The notes below the pieces were generated by a model, which saw only the letters and a program-made list of their open reading frames with translations, did no database searches and was not told where the DNA came from. Below are positions 39,952 to 49,509 of a DNA stretch of 64,000 nt, in pieces (the first letter of the stretch is position 1; each line of letters starts with the position of its first letter). The DNA comes from Flavobacteriales bacterium (GTDB lineage: Bacteria; Bacteroidota; Bacteroidia; Flavobacteriales; Flavobacteriaceae): NCBI GenBank assembly GCA_003331305.1, contig QOQB01000001.1, forward strand, positions 1 through 64,000. Reading direction: 5' to 3'. The position numbers were made by a program, and so were the translations under genes.

Positions 39952-42900
39952 ATGATTTGTTTTTTTGGTGACCCAAAACAGCACCTATACGTAGTCCAGA
40001 AAGAACTTCCGATATCGGAAGAAGACCAAAAAAAGCTAGAGTGGCTTTTTGGCGGCTACCCCCTTCTCAGAAAATCATTTGTGCAAGCTGCGCTAATAGG
40101 GCCACGTATCAGCATGATTACACCCTGGAGTACCAATGCTGTGGAAATATGTCATAATATGGGAATTAAGGATATAATTCGCATTGAACAGTTTTGGGCA
40201 GAAGAAAACGTGAGTCCTTTTGATGCCATGGTGCATCAGCGTTTTAATGAGTTAGACCAACATATTTTTGACACCAAGCGTTCTGCTGAATCTGTCACTT
40301 ATATCGGAGATATTACGGCTTACAACGAACAAGAAGGCCTATCGCTAAGCAAAGATGAAGTATCCTATCTGGAGGATTTAGCAAAGCGACTCGGTCGAGA
40401 GCTTACAGACTCTGAAGTCTTTGGGTTTTCTCAAGTAAACTCGGAGCATTGTCGGCATAAAATTTTTAATGGTACGTTTATAATCGATGGTAAAACAAAA
40501 AAGCAATCGCTATTTGATCTCATCAAAAAAACATCTAAAAAGAATGGCGCAAATCTTGTTTCTGCATATAAAGATAATGTCGCTTTTATCAAAGGGCCAA
40601 CACTTGTACAGTTTGCACCAAAAAGACCAAATGTACCTGATTTTTATACCAAAAAATCGTTTCTTTCTGTATTATCGCTCAAGGCAGAAACTCATAATTT
40701 TCCCACAACCGTAGAGCCTTTTAATGGTGCAGCTACTGGCTCGGGGGGTGAGATCAGAGATCGTTTGGCAGGTGGGCAAGGCTCTATTCCAATGGCGGGA
40801 ACTGCCGTATATATGACCGCATATCCACGATCAGAAGCCAATCGTCCTTGGGAACAACTTCCTCCCAGACCGTGGCTTTACCAAAGCCCTGAAGACATAC
40901 TGATAAAAGCATCCAATGGTGCCTCCGATTTTGGAAATAAATTTGGACAACCGCTAATTGCTGGCTCGCTACTCACGTTTGAACACAACGAAAATGAGCA
41001 AACTATTGGCTATGATAAAGTCATTATGCTTGCGGGGGGAATAGGCTATGCTAAAGCACAGCAAAGTCTCAAAAAAATACCGAAAAAAGGCAATAAAATT
41101 GTGGTTATGGGTGGCGACAATTACCGTATTGGAATGGGAGGTGCTGCCGTGTCATCGGCCGATACAGGTGCTTTTGAGTCGGGAATTGAACTTAATGCCG
41201 TACAGCGCTCAAACCCTGAGATGCAAAAACGTGTTGCCAATACTGTCAGGGCTGCTGTTGAAGCCGAAAACAACCCTATTATTTCTATCCACGACCACGG
41301 AGCAGGCGGACATTTAAATTGTTTATCAGAACTTATAGAAGAAGTCGGTGGGACAATTAACTTAGACACATTACCTGTTGGCGATCAAACGTTATCGGCA
41401 AAGGAAATTATTGGAAATGAGTCGCAAGAGCGTATGGGACTTATTACCAACTCTCGTGGACTGGAACAATTAAAAGAAATTGCCGCACGTGAGCGAGCTC
41501 CTATTTTCGAGGTAGGAGAAACCAAAGAAAATAATCACTTTGAAGTGCGCTCGGAAAAGAGTGGTCGATCACCCATTGATTTAGCGCTCTCTGACTTTTT
41601 TGGAAAAACGCCAAAAACAATCATGCAAGACAGCACCAGTGAAACGGCTTATGCAGCGATACCAGAACCAAAATCGCTTGAGGAAAGTGTAGCTTGGTTG
41701 CTTAAGCTTGAAGCCGTGGCTTGTAAAGATTGGCTAACGAACAAAGTAGACCGCTGCGTTACAGGGCGTGTAGCACAACAACAATGTATTGGACCGCATC
41801 AATTGCCATTGGCAAATTGTGGTGTTATGGCATTTGATTTTGAAGGAGTTCATGGCATGGCAACATCTGTTGGGCATGCACCACTTGTTGGACTTATCGA
41901 TGCTGGTTTGGGAAGTAAAAATGCTATCGCAAAGGCATTGACCAATATTATTTGGGCGCCTATTTCAGGAGGTCTATCCTCGGTGAGCTTGTCAGCAAAT
42001 TGGATGTGGGCGTGCAATAATCCTGGAGAGGATGCGCGACTTTACGAAGCTGTAAAAGCCTGCTCAGATTTTGCTGTCAGTCTAGGAATCAATATTCCAA
42101 CAGGGAAAGATTCCCTGTCTATGAAACAGAAATATAAAGATCAAGAAGTTATTGCGCCAGGAACAGTAATCATTTCTGCTGCGGCTCATTGTAATGCCAT
42201 TGATAAAGTCATAACGCCTGAGCTCAAGGATGGTGGCGGGCATGTATATCGCATTGATTTGTCGGACTCTGTGGCTGCATTAGGAGGCTCAGCTTATGGT
42301 CAACTCAATCAAGCTATTGGCACGCAAGCACCCGATGTTGCCAAAGCAAAGTATTTCAAAACAGTGTTTAACGCTATTCAAAAAGAATTACAAAAAGGCA
42401 CAATCGTAGCTGGACATGATATTAGTTCTGGCGGACTCATTACTACATTGCTCGAAATGTGTTTTGCTGCTGATGGACTCGGTATGGATGTCAAATTACC
42501 AAAATCTGAATGTAGCACCGAACAAACGCTTTTATCTGAGCAAGTTGGAATACTCATCCAAACAGATGATGCAACGGCATCAAAATTGAAGAAAAAAGGA
42601 ATTACAATTGAACGCATTGGAAAGCTAACGAAAACAAATACGTTGGTTATTAAAGCGGGTAAAACAGACTATAAATTTGATATTCCAGCATATAGAAAGC
42701 ATTGGTTTAAAAGCTCTTACTTATTAGATCGCAGACAAAGTGGGGAAGAAAAAGCTGCAGCACGCTTTGAGTCATTTGATAAAACCCCGTTGCAATTCAA
42801 CTTTCCAAAAAGTTTTGATGGCATTCTCAAATCAGAATCAAAGCCCAAAATAAAGGCAGCTGTACTTCGTGAAAAAGGCAGCAACTCAGAACGTGAAATG

Positions 42901-43593
42901 GCCTATATGATGCACCTGGCGGGCTTTGAGGTCAAAGATGTTCACATGACGGACCTAACTTCCGGGAGAGAAGATTTAAGCGACATACAATTGCTTGTTG
43001 CCGTGGGCGGATTTTCCAATTCAGATGTCCTTGGTTCAGCGAAAGGCTGGGCAGGAACCATCAAGTATAACGAAAAAGCAAAACAAGCAATCCAGGTATT
43101 TTTTGAACGTCCTGACACGCTTAGCCTAGGAGTTTGTAATGGTTGTCAACTATTTATTGAATTAGGATTATTACATCCATACCACAAGGAAAAACCGCGT
43201 ATGCTGCACAATGATTCGGGTAAGTTTGAATGTGTGTTTACAGATGTTGTAATTGAAGAATCACCTGCCATTATGTTGCAGCGATTACAAGGCAGTAGAT
43301 TGGGAATTTGGGCCGCTCACGGTGAGGGTAAATTTGTATTCCCAAAAGAAGAAAAAGCTTATGCTATATCTGGGAAATATGCATATGACTCCTATCCGTC
43401 AAACCCGAATGGCTCTGATTTTAATGCCGCTATGGTGAGTAGTGAAGATGGACGCCATTTGGTGATGATGCCCCACCTAGAACGTTCTATTTTCCCATGG
43501 AATTGGGGACACTATCCGCAAGACCGAACAGACGCTGTTAGCCCATGGGTTTTGGCATTCGAAGACGCCTTCAACTGGATTTCGAATAGGTAA
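39952..43593 (+). CDS. purL: Phosphoribosylformylglycinamidine synthase (PurL, single-chain)
   Basis: SQVNSEHCRHKIFNG, KAETHNFPTTVEPFNGAATGSGGEIRD; C-terminal glutaminase GVCNGCQLF. ATG at 39952 preferred over TTG at 39946. Confidence 0.97.
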   Translation: MICFFGDPKQHLYVVQKELPISEEDQKKLEWLFGGYPLLRKSFVQAALIGPRISMITPWSTNAVEICHNMGIKDIIRIEQFWAEENVSPFDAMVHQRFNELDQHIFDTKRSAESVTYIGDITAYNEQEGLSLSKDEVSYLEDLAKRLGRELTDSEVFGFSQVNSEHCRHKIFNGTFIIDGKTKKQSLFDLIKKTSKKNGANLVSAYKDNVAFIKGPTLVQFAPKRPNVPDFYTKKSFLSVLSLKAETHNFPTTVEPFNGAATGSGGEIRDRLAGGQGSIPMAGTAVYMTAYPRSEANRPWEQLPPRPWLYQSPEDILIKASNGASDFGNKFGQPLIAGSLLTFEHNENEQTIGYDKVIMLAGGIGYAKAQQSLKKIPKKGNKIVVMGGDNYRIGMGGAAVSSADTGAFESGIELNAVQRSNPEMQKRVANTVRAAVEAENNPIISIHDHGAGGHLNCLSELIEEVGGTINLDTLPVGDQTLSAKEIIGNESQERMGLITNSRGLEQLKEIAARERAPIFEVGETKENNHFEVRSEKSGRSPIDLALSDFFGKTPKTIMQDSTSETAYAAIPEPKSLEESVAWLLKLEAVACKDWLTNKVDRCVTGRVAQQQCIGPHQLPLANCGVMAFDFEGVHGMATSVGHAPLVGLIDAGLGSKNAIAKALTNIIWAPISGGLSSVSLSANWMWACNNPGEDARLYEAVKACSDFAVSLGINIPTGKDSLSMKQKYKDQEVIAPGTVIISAAAHCNAIDKVITPELKDGGGHVYRIDLSDSVAALGGSAYGQLNQAIGTQAPDVAKAKYFKTVFNAIQKELQKGTIVAGHDISSGGLITTLLEMCFAADGLGMDVKLPKSECSTEQTLLSEQVGILIQTDDATASKLKKKGITIERIGKLTKTNTLVIKAGKTDYKFDIPAYRKHWFKSSYLLDRRQSGEEKAAARFESFDKTPLQFNFPKSFDGILKSESKPKIKAAVLREKGSNSEREMAYMMHLAGFEVKDVHMTDLTSGREDLSDIQLLVAVGGFSNSDVLGSAKGWAGTIKYNEKAKQAIQVFFERPDTLSLGVCNGCQLFIELGLLHPYHKEKPRMLHNDSGKFECVFTDVVIEESPAIMLQRLQGSRLGIWAAHGEGKFVFPKEEKAYAISGKYAYDSYPSNPNGSDFNAAMVSSEDGRHLVMMPHLERSIFPWNWGHYPQDRTDAVSPWVLAFEDAFNWISNR

Positions 43594-43647
43594 AATCAAA
43601 AAAATATCGTTTTTTTGGCTATTGGCTTTTTGTCAACTCACTAATTT

Positions 43648-45429
43648 ATGACGCACATGGAAACACCTAAAAGACTATTTGACTTTATTGATTTAATGGC
43701 TGAGCATCGTTCACAAGACAATGCGGTAAACTCAAAAGTAAAAGGTAAATGGGTAGGTCTTTCAACAAAAGAAGTAAAAAAACAAGGCGATAAGTGTAGT
43801 GTAGGCCTGCTAAATTTAGGTATTTCGGCAGCAGATAAAATCGCGATGATTTCTTCAACCAATCGTACCGAATGGGTATTAGCCGATTTTGGTATGTCTC
43901 AAATTGGTGCCATAAACATCCCTATATACCCCACCATTTCATCTGAAGATTACGCCTATATTATGAATCATGCTGAAGTTACGTGCTGCTTTGTTTCTGA
44001 CGAGGAAGTATTGGGTAAAGTTCGAGAGATTCAATCAAAATGCCCTACGCTCAAAAATATTTTTAGTTTTGACGAAATTAATGGTTGCGAACATTTTGAA
44101 ACCTTGTTTGCTAAAGAAGCCGATAAAGCAACACTTGCGGAAATTGAAAAAAGAAAAAATGCCATAAACCCACTTGACCTCGCTACCATTATTTACACCT
44201 CAGGAACAACAGGAAAGCCCAAAGGAGTTATGCTCAGTCATAACAATATCGTTACCAATGTCATTGCGAGCAAAAAAAGGTTGCCGCTAGGCTATTTTAA
44301 AGCAAAAGCGCTTAGTTTTTTGCCGTTATGTCACATTTATGAACGCATGTTGCTGTACTTGTATTTCTATAGTGGGACTAAAATCTACTTTGCTGAATCA
44401 TTAGAAACCATATCCGAAAATTTGAACGAAGTAAAGCCTGAGTTTATGACGGCTGTGCCGCGACTTTTAGAAAAGCTTTTTGATAAAATTATTGCCAAAG
44501 GAGCATTACTGAGCGGGATAAAGAAAAAATTGTTTGATTGGGCTGTTGACCTTGGACTGCGTTATGAGCCATATGGTAAGAATGGTTGGTGGTATGAGTT
44601 TCAACTTAAAATTGCACAAAAACTCATTTTCAAAAAATGGCAAGAAGCTTTAGGTGGTAATTTGACAACGATTGCATCGGGAAGTGCGGCCCTTCAGCCT
44701 AGATTAGCGCGTGTGTTCACTGCTGCTGGAATGACCATCGCAGAAGGCTATGGGCTTACTGAGACTTCACCAGTGGTGTCTGTTAACGATATGCGTAATT
44801 TTCAAATGAGGATTGGAACAGTTGGGCCACTTTTAGATGGTGTCGAAGTTAAAATTGCAGAGGACGGGGAAATTTTATGCAAAGGGCCTAATGTGATGAT
44901 AGGGTATTACAAAGACCAAGAAAAAACGGATGAGGTACTCAAAGACGGATTTTTCCACACAGGTGATATTGGCTTTGTCGACAAAGACGGCTTTCTGAAA
45001 ATTACAGATAGGAAAAAGGAAATGTTTAAAACCTCAGGGGGGAAATACATTGCACCGCAGGTGATTGAAAACGCTATGAAACAATCTACGTTTATAGACC
45101 AAATAATGGTTGTTGGTGATGGACAAAAGTTTCCTGCTGCCCTGATCCAACTTAATTTTGACACTATTGAAGCATGGGCCTCAAAACAAGGGATTTCATT
45201 AGCAAAAAATGAAACTTGGAGTGATAATAAAAAAGTATATGTGAAAATACTTGATGAAGTAAATCAAATCAATGAACGCTTTGGACAATGGGAAAAAATC
45301 AAAGAAATTCGCATCACCCCTGACGTCTGGTCTGTTGAAGAAGGACACCTCACTCCCACAATGAAGCTCAAGCGCAAGAGCGTTAAATCAAAATACCAAA
45401 CGCTTTACAATTCCATTTACAATTTATAA
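43648..45429 (+). CDS. Long-chain acyl-CoA synthetase (AMP-binding)
   Basis: IIYTSGTTGKPKGVMLSHNNI; AEGYGLTETSPVVSVN; FHTGDIGFVDKDGFLKITDRKKEMFKTSGGKYIAPQ. Confidence 0.95.
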   Translation: MTHMETPKRLFDFIDLMAEHRSQDNAVNSKVKGKWVGLSTKEVKKQGDKCSVGLLNLGISAADKIAMISSTNRTEWVLADFGMSQIGAINIPIYPTISSEDYAYIMNHAEVTCCFVSDEEVLGKVREIQSKCPTLKNIFSFDEINGCEHFETLFAKEADKATLAEIEKRKNAINPLDLATIIYTSGTTGKPKGVMLSHNNIVTNVIASKKRLPLGYFKAKALSFLPLCHIYERMLLYLYFYSGTKIYFAESLETISENLNEVKPEFMTAVPRLLEKLFDKIIAKGALLSGIKKKLFDWAVDLGLRYEPYGKNGWWYEFQLKIAQKLIFKKWQEALGGNLTTIASGSAALQPRLARVFTAAGMTIAEGYGLTETSPVVSVNDMRNFQMRIGTVGPLLDGVEVKIAEDGEILCKGPNVMIGYYKDQEKTDEVLKDGFFHTGDIGFVDKDGFLKITDRKKEMFKTSGGKYIAPQVIENAMKQSTFIDQIMVVGDGQKFPAALIQLNFDTIEAWASKQGISLAKNETWSDNKKVYVKILDEVNQINERFGQWEKIKEIRITPDVWSVEEGHLTPTMKLKRKSVKSKYQTLYNSIYNL

Positions 45430-45458
45430 AAAATACTATGCACGCATAGTATTTTTTT
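45428..45458. promoter_or_regulatory. Inverted repeat, candidate MarR operator and/or bidirectional terminator
   Basis: AAAAAATACTATGC-AC-GCATAGTATTTTTT: 14-nt perfect arms between the acyl-CoA ligase stop and the MarR -7 element. Confidence 0.6.
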
Positions 45459-45471
45459 GTATGTTTGGGGC

Positions 45472-45921
45472 ATGCAAGTAACAACTTCATACCCTACCAT
45501 TGACGCCCTTTATCGTGCAACATGGCAAGCTATTGCCAAAATGTATAATGAAGAAGCATCTAAATATGACACCACTATGGCAACAGGATTAGCGCTGCTT
45601 TCCATTGATCCTGTTCATGGAACGCCATCTACCGCCATTGCTCCAAAAATGGGAATGGAAGCTACAAGTCTTTCTCGAACGCTTAAAGCGCTTGAAGACA
45701 AAAAGCTTATTGAGCGCGTACCTAATCCTGAAGATGGACGAAGTGTATTGCTTAAACTTACCACACTTGGATTAGAAAAAAGGGATTTATCAAAATCACT
45801 CGTGCTGCAATTTAACAAGCAGATTGAGGAGCGTGTTGGTGAAAATAAAATTGAAGCTTTTAGAGAAGTTTCTGAAACCATCATTCAACTTATCCAATCC
45901 AAAAAAATCTACGACAAATGA
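45472..45921 (+). CDS. MarR family transcriptional regulator (start corrected to ATG)
   Basis: ALLSIDPVHGTPSTAIAPKMGMEATSLSRTLKALEDKKLIERVPNPEDGRSVLLKLTTLG is a winged HTH of MarR type. Confidence 0.92.
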   Translation: MQVTTSYPTIDALYRATWQAIAKMYNEEASKYDTTMATGLALLSIDPVHGTPSTAIAPKMGMEATSLSRTLKALEDKKLIERVPNPEDGRSVLLKLTTLGLEKRDLSKSLVLQFNKQIEERVGENKIEAFREVSETIIQLIQSKKIYDK

Positions 45922-48320
45922 AAAGAAGAATTAACAAAGTAGCCGTTTTGGGTTCTGGCATAATGGGCGCTGGTATTGCATGTCATTTTGCCAATATCGG
46001 CGCCGAAGTGCTGCTCTTAGATATAGTCTCCAAAGAGCCAAACGATGCTGAAAAAGCGAAAGGCTTAGATACAACACACGCCCAAGTCCGCAATCGAATT
46101 GTAAACGAAAACTTGTTGAAAGCCATCAAAAGCAAGCCTGCACCACTCTACCACGCTGCATTTAAAGACCGCATTACCACAGGAAATTTTGAAGACGATA
46201 TGTCTAAGATTGCCGACGTGGATTGGGTTATTGAAGTAGTTGTGGAGCGCTTAGACATTAAAAAAATAGTGTTTGAACAAGTGGAAAAATTCCGCACACC
46301 GGGAACACTCGTTAGCTCCAATACATCTGGGATTCCGATCAAGTTTATGAACGAGGGAAGGTCAGAAGATTTTCAACAGCACTTTACAATTACACATTTC
46401 TTTAACCCACCCCGTTATTTAAAACTATTTGAAGTAGTCCCGGGGCCAAATTGCAAGCCAGAGGTTGTGGACTTCCTGATGGATTACGGTAGTCGATTTC
46501 TTGGAAAATCGTCTGTGCTAGCAAAAGACACCCCTGCATTTATTGGAAATCGCGTGGGGATTTTTTGTATTCAAAATCTGTTTCATCAAATGAAACCCAT
46601 GGGGTTAACAGTTGAAGAAGTGGATAAACTTACAGGGCCTGTAATGGGCCGTCCAAAGTCTGCTACGTTCAGAACCGTTGACGTGGTAGGTCTAGACACA
46701 CTTGTTCATGTCGCCAATGGACTTCATGAGAATTGCCCAGACGACGAGCGTCATGAGGTATTCAAATTACCTGATTTTATCCAAAAAATGATGGATGAAA
46801 AATGGTTGGGTAGCAAGACCGGACAGGGGTTCTACAAGAAAGTAAAAAACAAAGACGGAAGGTCTGAAATACAAGTATTGGATTTAGACAGCATGACGTA
46901 CAGAGCAAAAAAGAAGGCTTCGTTTGCTACACTTGAAAAAACAAAAACAGTTGAGCGTGTTGCAGATCGTTTTCCCATATTGATTAATGGCAATGATAAA
47001 GCTGCTGCTTTCTATCGAAAAATTCTTGGTGAAACCTTTGCCTATGTGCAGTTTCGAATCCCTGAAATTGCAGATGAATTATTCCATGTTGATGACGCCA
47101 TGAAGGCGGGTTTCGGTTGGGAGCACGGGCCTTTTGAACTTTGGGATGCTGTTGGGCTAACCACTGGAATTGAACTCATTAAAGAGGCTGGACATCCTGT
47201 TGCCCCTTGGATTGAGACACTTAAAACTAAATGTGAGAGCTTTTATAAACTTGAGGCGAACAAAAAGCATTACTACAATATTGGTAAAGCAGAATTTATT
47301 CCAATTCCTGGTCAGGATGCCTTTATTATTTTAGACAATGTCAAAGAAAATAAAACGATTTGGCAAAACAAAGAATGCTCGGTTATTGACATAGGCGATG
47401 GCATTCTAAACATCGAATTTGACTCCAAAATGAATACCATCGGCGCAGGGGTTCTACAAGGTATCAATAAAGGTATTGATTTGGCTGAGGCGGGTTATGA
47501 AGGCGTTGTAGTTGGAAATAACGGAGCTAATTTTTCAGCAGGTGCCAATTTGGGTATGATTTTTATGATGGCTGTAGAGCAAGAATACGATGAGCTCCAT
47601 ATGGCAATTAAGTATTTTCAAGACACAATGATGCGCATGCGCTACTCGAGTATTCCTACCGTAGCTGCTCCTCACGGACTTACTCTAGGTGGCGGTTGTG
47701 AACTTTCCATGCATGCCGACAAAGTAGTTGCTGCTGCAGAAACCTATATTGGACTTGTAGAGTTTGGAGTGGGTGTCATTCCAGGTGGTGGTGGCTCAAA
47801 AGAAATGACACTTCGTGCTTCGGATATCTTCCGCAAAAACGATGTTGAGCTTAATGTTTTACAAGAGTATTTCCTCACCATTGGTATGGCAAAAGTGGCT
47901 ACTTCAGCTTATGAAGCATTTGATATTGGTGTCCTTCAAAAAGGAAAAGATACAGTTGTTGTAGACAGCAAACGTCAATTGAGTATTGCCAAACAAGAAG
48001 CGCTTTTAATGGCACAGCGCGGCTATACACAACCCCTTCAACGCACAGACATCAAGGTTCTTGGAAAGCAAGCATTGGGTATGTTTTTGGTTGGAACAGA
48101 TAGTATGGAAGCAGCACACTACATTTCTGAACACGATCAAAAAATTGCCAACAAACTAGCCTACGTCATGGCGGGTGGCGATTTGTCGCAAGCCACCAAA
48201 GTGAGTGAGCGCTATTTATTAGATATCGAGCGCGAGGCATTTTTATCGCTTTGTGCCGAAAGAAAAACGTTGGAACGTATTCAACATATGCTAAAAACAG
48301 GAAAACCTTTAAGAAACTAA
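45918..48320 (+). CDS. fadB: Fatty-acid oxidation protein: 3-hydroxyacyl-CoA dehydrogenase/enoyl-CoA hydratase
   Basis: VAVLGSGIMGAGIACHFANIGAEVLLLDI; crotonase-like NFSAGANLG, GLTLGGGCELSMHADKVVAA. Confidence 0.95.
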   Translation: MKRRINKVAVLGSGIMGAGIACHFANIGAEVLLLDIVSKEPNDAEKAKGLDTTHAQVRNRIVNENLLKAIKSKPAPLYHAAFKDRITTGNFEDDMSKIADVDWVIEVVVERLDIKKIVFEQVEKFRTPGTLVSSNTSGIPIKFMNEGRSEDFQQHFTITHFFNPPRYLKLFEVVPGPNCKPEVVDFLMDYGSRFLGKSSVLAKDTPAFIGNRVGIFCIQNLFHQMKPMGLTVEEVDKLTGPVMGRPKSATFRTVDVVGLDTLVHVANGLHENCPDDERHEVFKLPDFIQKMMDEKWLGSKTGQGFYKKVKNKDGRSEIQVLDLDSMTYRAKKKASFATLEKTKTVERVADRFPILINGNDKAAAFYRKILGETFAYVQFRIPEIADELFHVDDAMKAGFGWEHGPFELWDAVGLTTGIELIKEAGHPVAPWIETLKTKCESFYKLEANKKHYYNIGKAEFIPIPGQDAFIILDNVKENKTIWQNKECSVIDIGDGILNIEFDSKMNTIGAGVLQGINKGIDLAEAGYEGVVVGNNGANFSAGANLGMIFMMAVEQEYDELHMAIKYFQDTMMRMRYSSIPTVAAPHGLTLGGGCELSMHADKVVAAAETYIGLVEFGVGVIPGGGGSKEMTLRASDIFRKNDVELNVLQEYFLTIGMAKVATSAYEAFDIGVLQKGKDTVVVDSKRQLSIAKQEALLMAQRGYTQPLQRTDIKVLGKQALGMFLVGTDSMEAAHYISEHDQKIANKLAYVMAGGDLSQATKVSERYLLDIEREAFLSLCAERKTLERIQHMLKTGKPLRN

Positions 48321-48322
48321 TT

Positions 48323-49501
48323 ATGAAAACCGCATATATCGTTCGAGCCTATCGCACCGCAGTTGGAAAAGCACCTCGGGGTCTATTTCGCTTTAAGCGT
48401 CCCGACGAACTCGCAGCAGAAACCGTTGCGCATCTTATGAATTCTATTCCAGAATTAGATAAAAAACGCATAGACGATGTAATTGTTGGAAACGCCATGC
48501 CCGAAGCCGAACAAGGCTTAAATATGGCACGACTCATATCGCTTATGGGCCTAGAAACAGATGAAGTCCCTGGTGTAACCGTCAATCGCTACTGTGCCTC
48601 TGGCTTGGAAACGATTGCTATGGCAACCGCCAAAATTCAATCAGGAATGGCAGAGTGCATTATTGCAGGTGGATCGGAAAGCATGAGTTTTATTCCGTTT
48701 GGCGGATACAAACCTGTACCGGATTATGAAATCGTAAAAAAAGGAAAAGAAGATTACTATTGGGGTATGGGGCTTACTGCTGAAGCAGTAGCCAAAGAAT
48801 ACAATATCTCTCGCGAAGATCAAGACGCCTTTTCCTATGCATCGCATCAAAAAGCGCTCAACGCTATTGAAAGTGGCGCCTTTAAAGAACAAATTGTTCC
48901 CATAAATATTGAGGAAACCTATTTGGAAGGCAATACCAAAAAAACACGCAACTATGTGGCAGATACCGATGAAGGCCCGCGCGCTGATACCGCTTTGGAA
49001 AGACTGGCTAAACTACGTCCTGTTTTTGCTGATGGTGGTTCTGTTACAGCAGGAAATGCGTCACAAACAAGCGATGGTGCTGCTATGGTACTGGTGATGA
49101 GTGAAGATATGGTGAAAGAATTGGGCGTTACGCCCATTGCCCGAATGGTGAGCTATGCCGCCGCAGGCGTTCCGCCACGTATCATGGGGATTGGCCCAGT
49201 AGCGGCCATTCCAAAAGCGCTGAAACAAGCGGGAATGAAACAAGAAGATATGGAGTTATTTGAGCTAAACGAAGCCTTTGCTTCACAGTCGTTAGCGGTG
49301 ATACGAACATTGGAGCTAAATCCGGATATCATTAACGTTAACGGAGGCGCTATTGCTCTAGGTCACCCCCTTGGGTGTACGGGAACGAAGCTTTCGGTGC
49401 AGCTTTTTGACGAAATGAAAAAGAGAAATAACAAATACGGCATGGTTACCATGTGTGTGGGTACAGGACAAGGTGCCGCAGGAATTTTTGAACGATTATA
49501 A
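48323..49501 (+). CDS. fadA: Acetyl-CoA C-acyltransferase (thiolase; start corrected)
   Basis: VNRYCASGLETIAMA; NVNGGAIALGHPLGCTGTKL; VTMCVGTGQGAAGIFE. Confidence 0.95.
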   Translation: MKTAYIVRAYRTAVGKAPRGLFRFKRPDELAAETVAHLMNSIPELDKKRIDDVIVGNAMPEAEQGLNMARLISLMGLETDEVPGVTVNRYCASGLETIAMATAKIQSGMAECIIAGGSESMSFIPFGGYKPVPDYEIVKKGKEDYYWGMGLTAEAVAKEYNISREDQDAFSYASHQKALNAIESGAFKEQIVPINIEETYLEGNTKKTRNYVADTDEGPRADTALERLAKLRPVFADGGSVTAGNASQTSDGAAMVLVMSEDMVKELGVTPIARMVSYAAAGVPPRIMGIGPVAAIPKALKQAGMKQEDMELFELNEAFASQSLAVIRTLELNPDIINVNGGAIALGHPLGCTGTKLSVQLFDEMKKRNNKYGMVTMCVGTGQGAAGIFERL

Positions 49502-49509
49502 GTAAAGCT

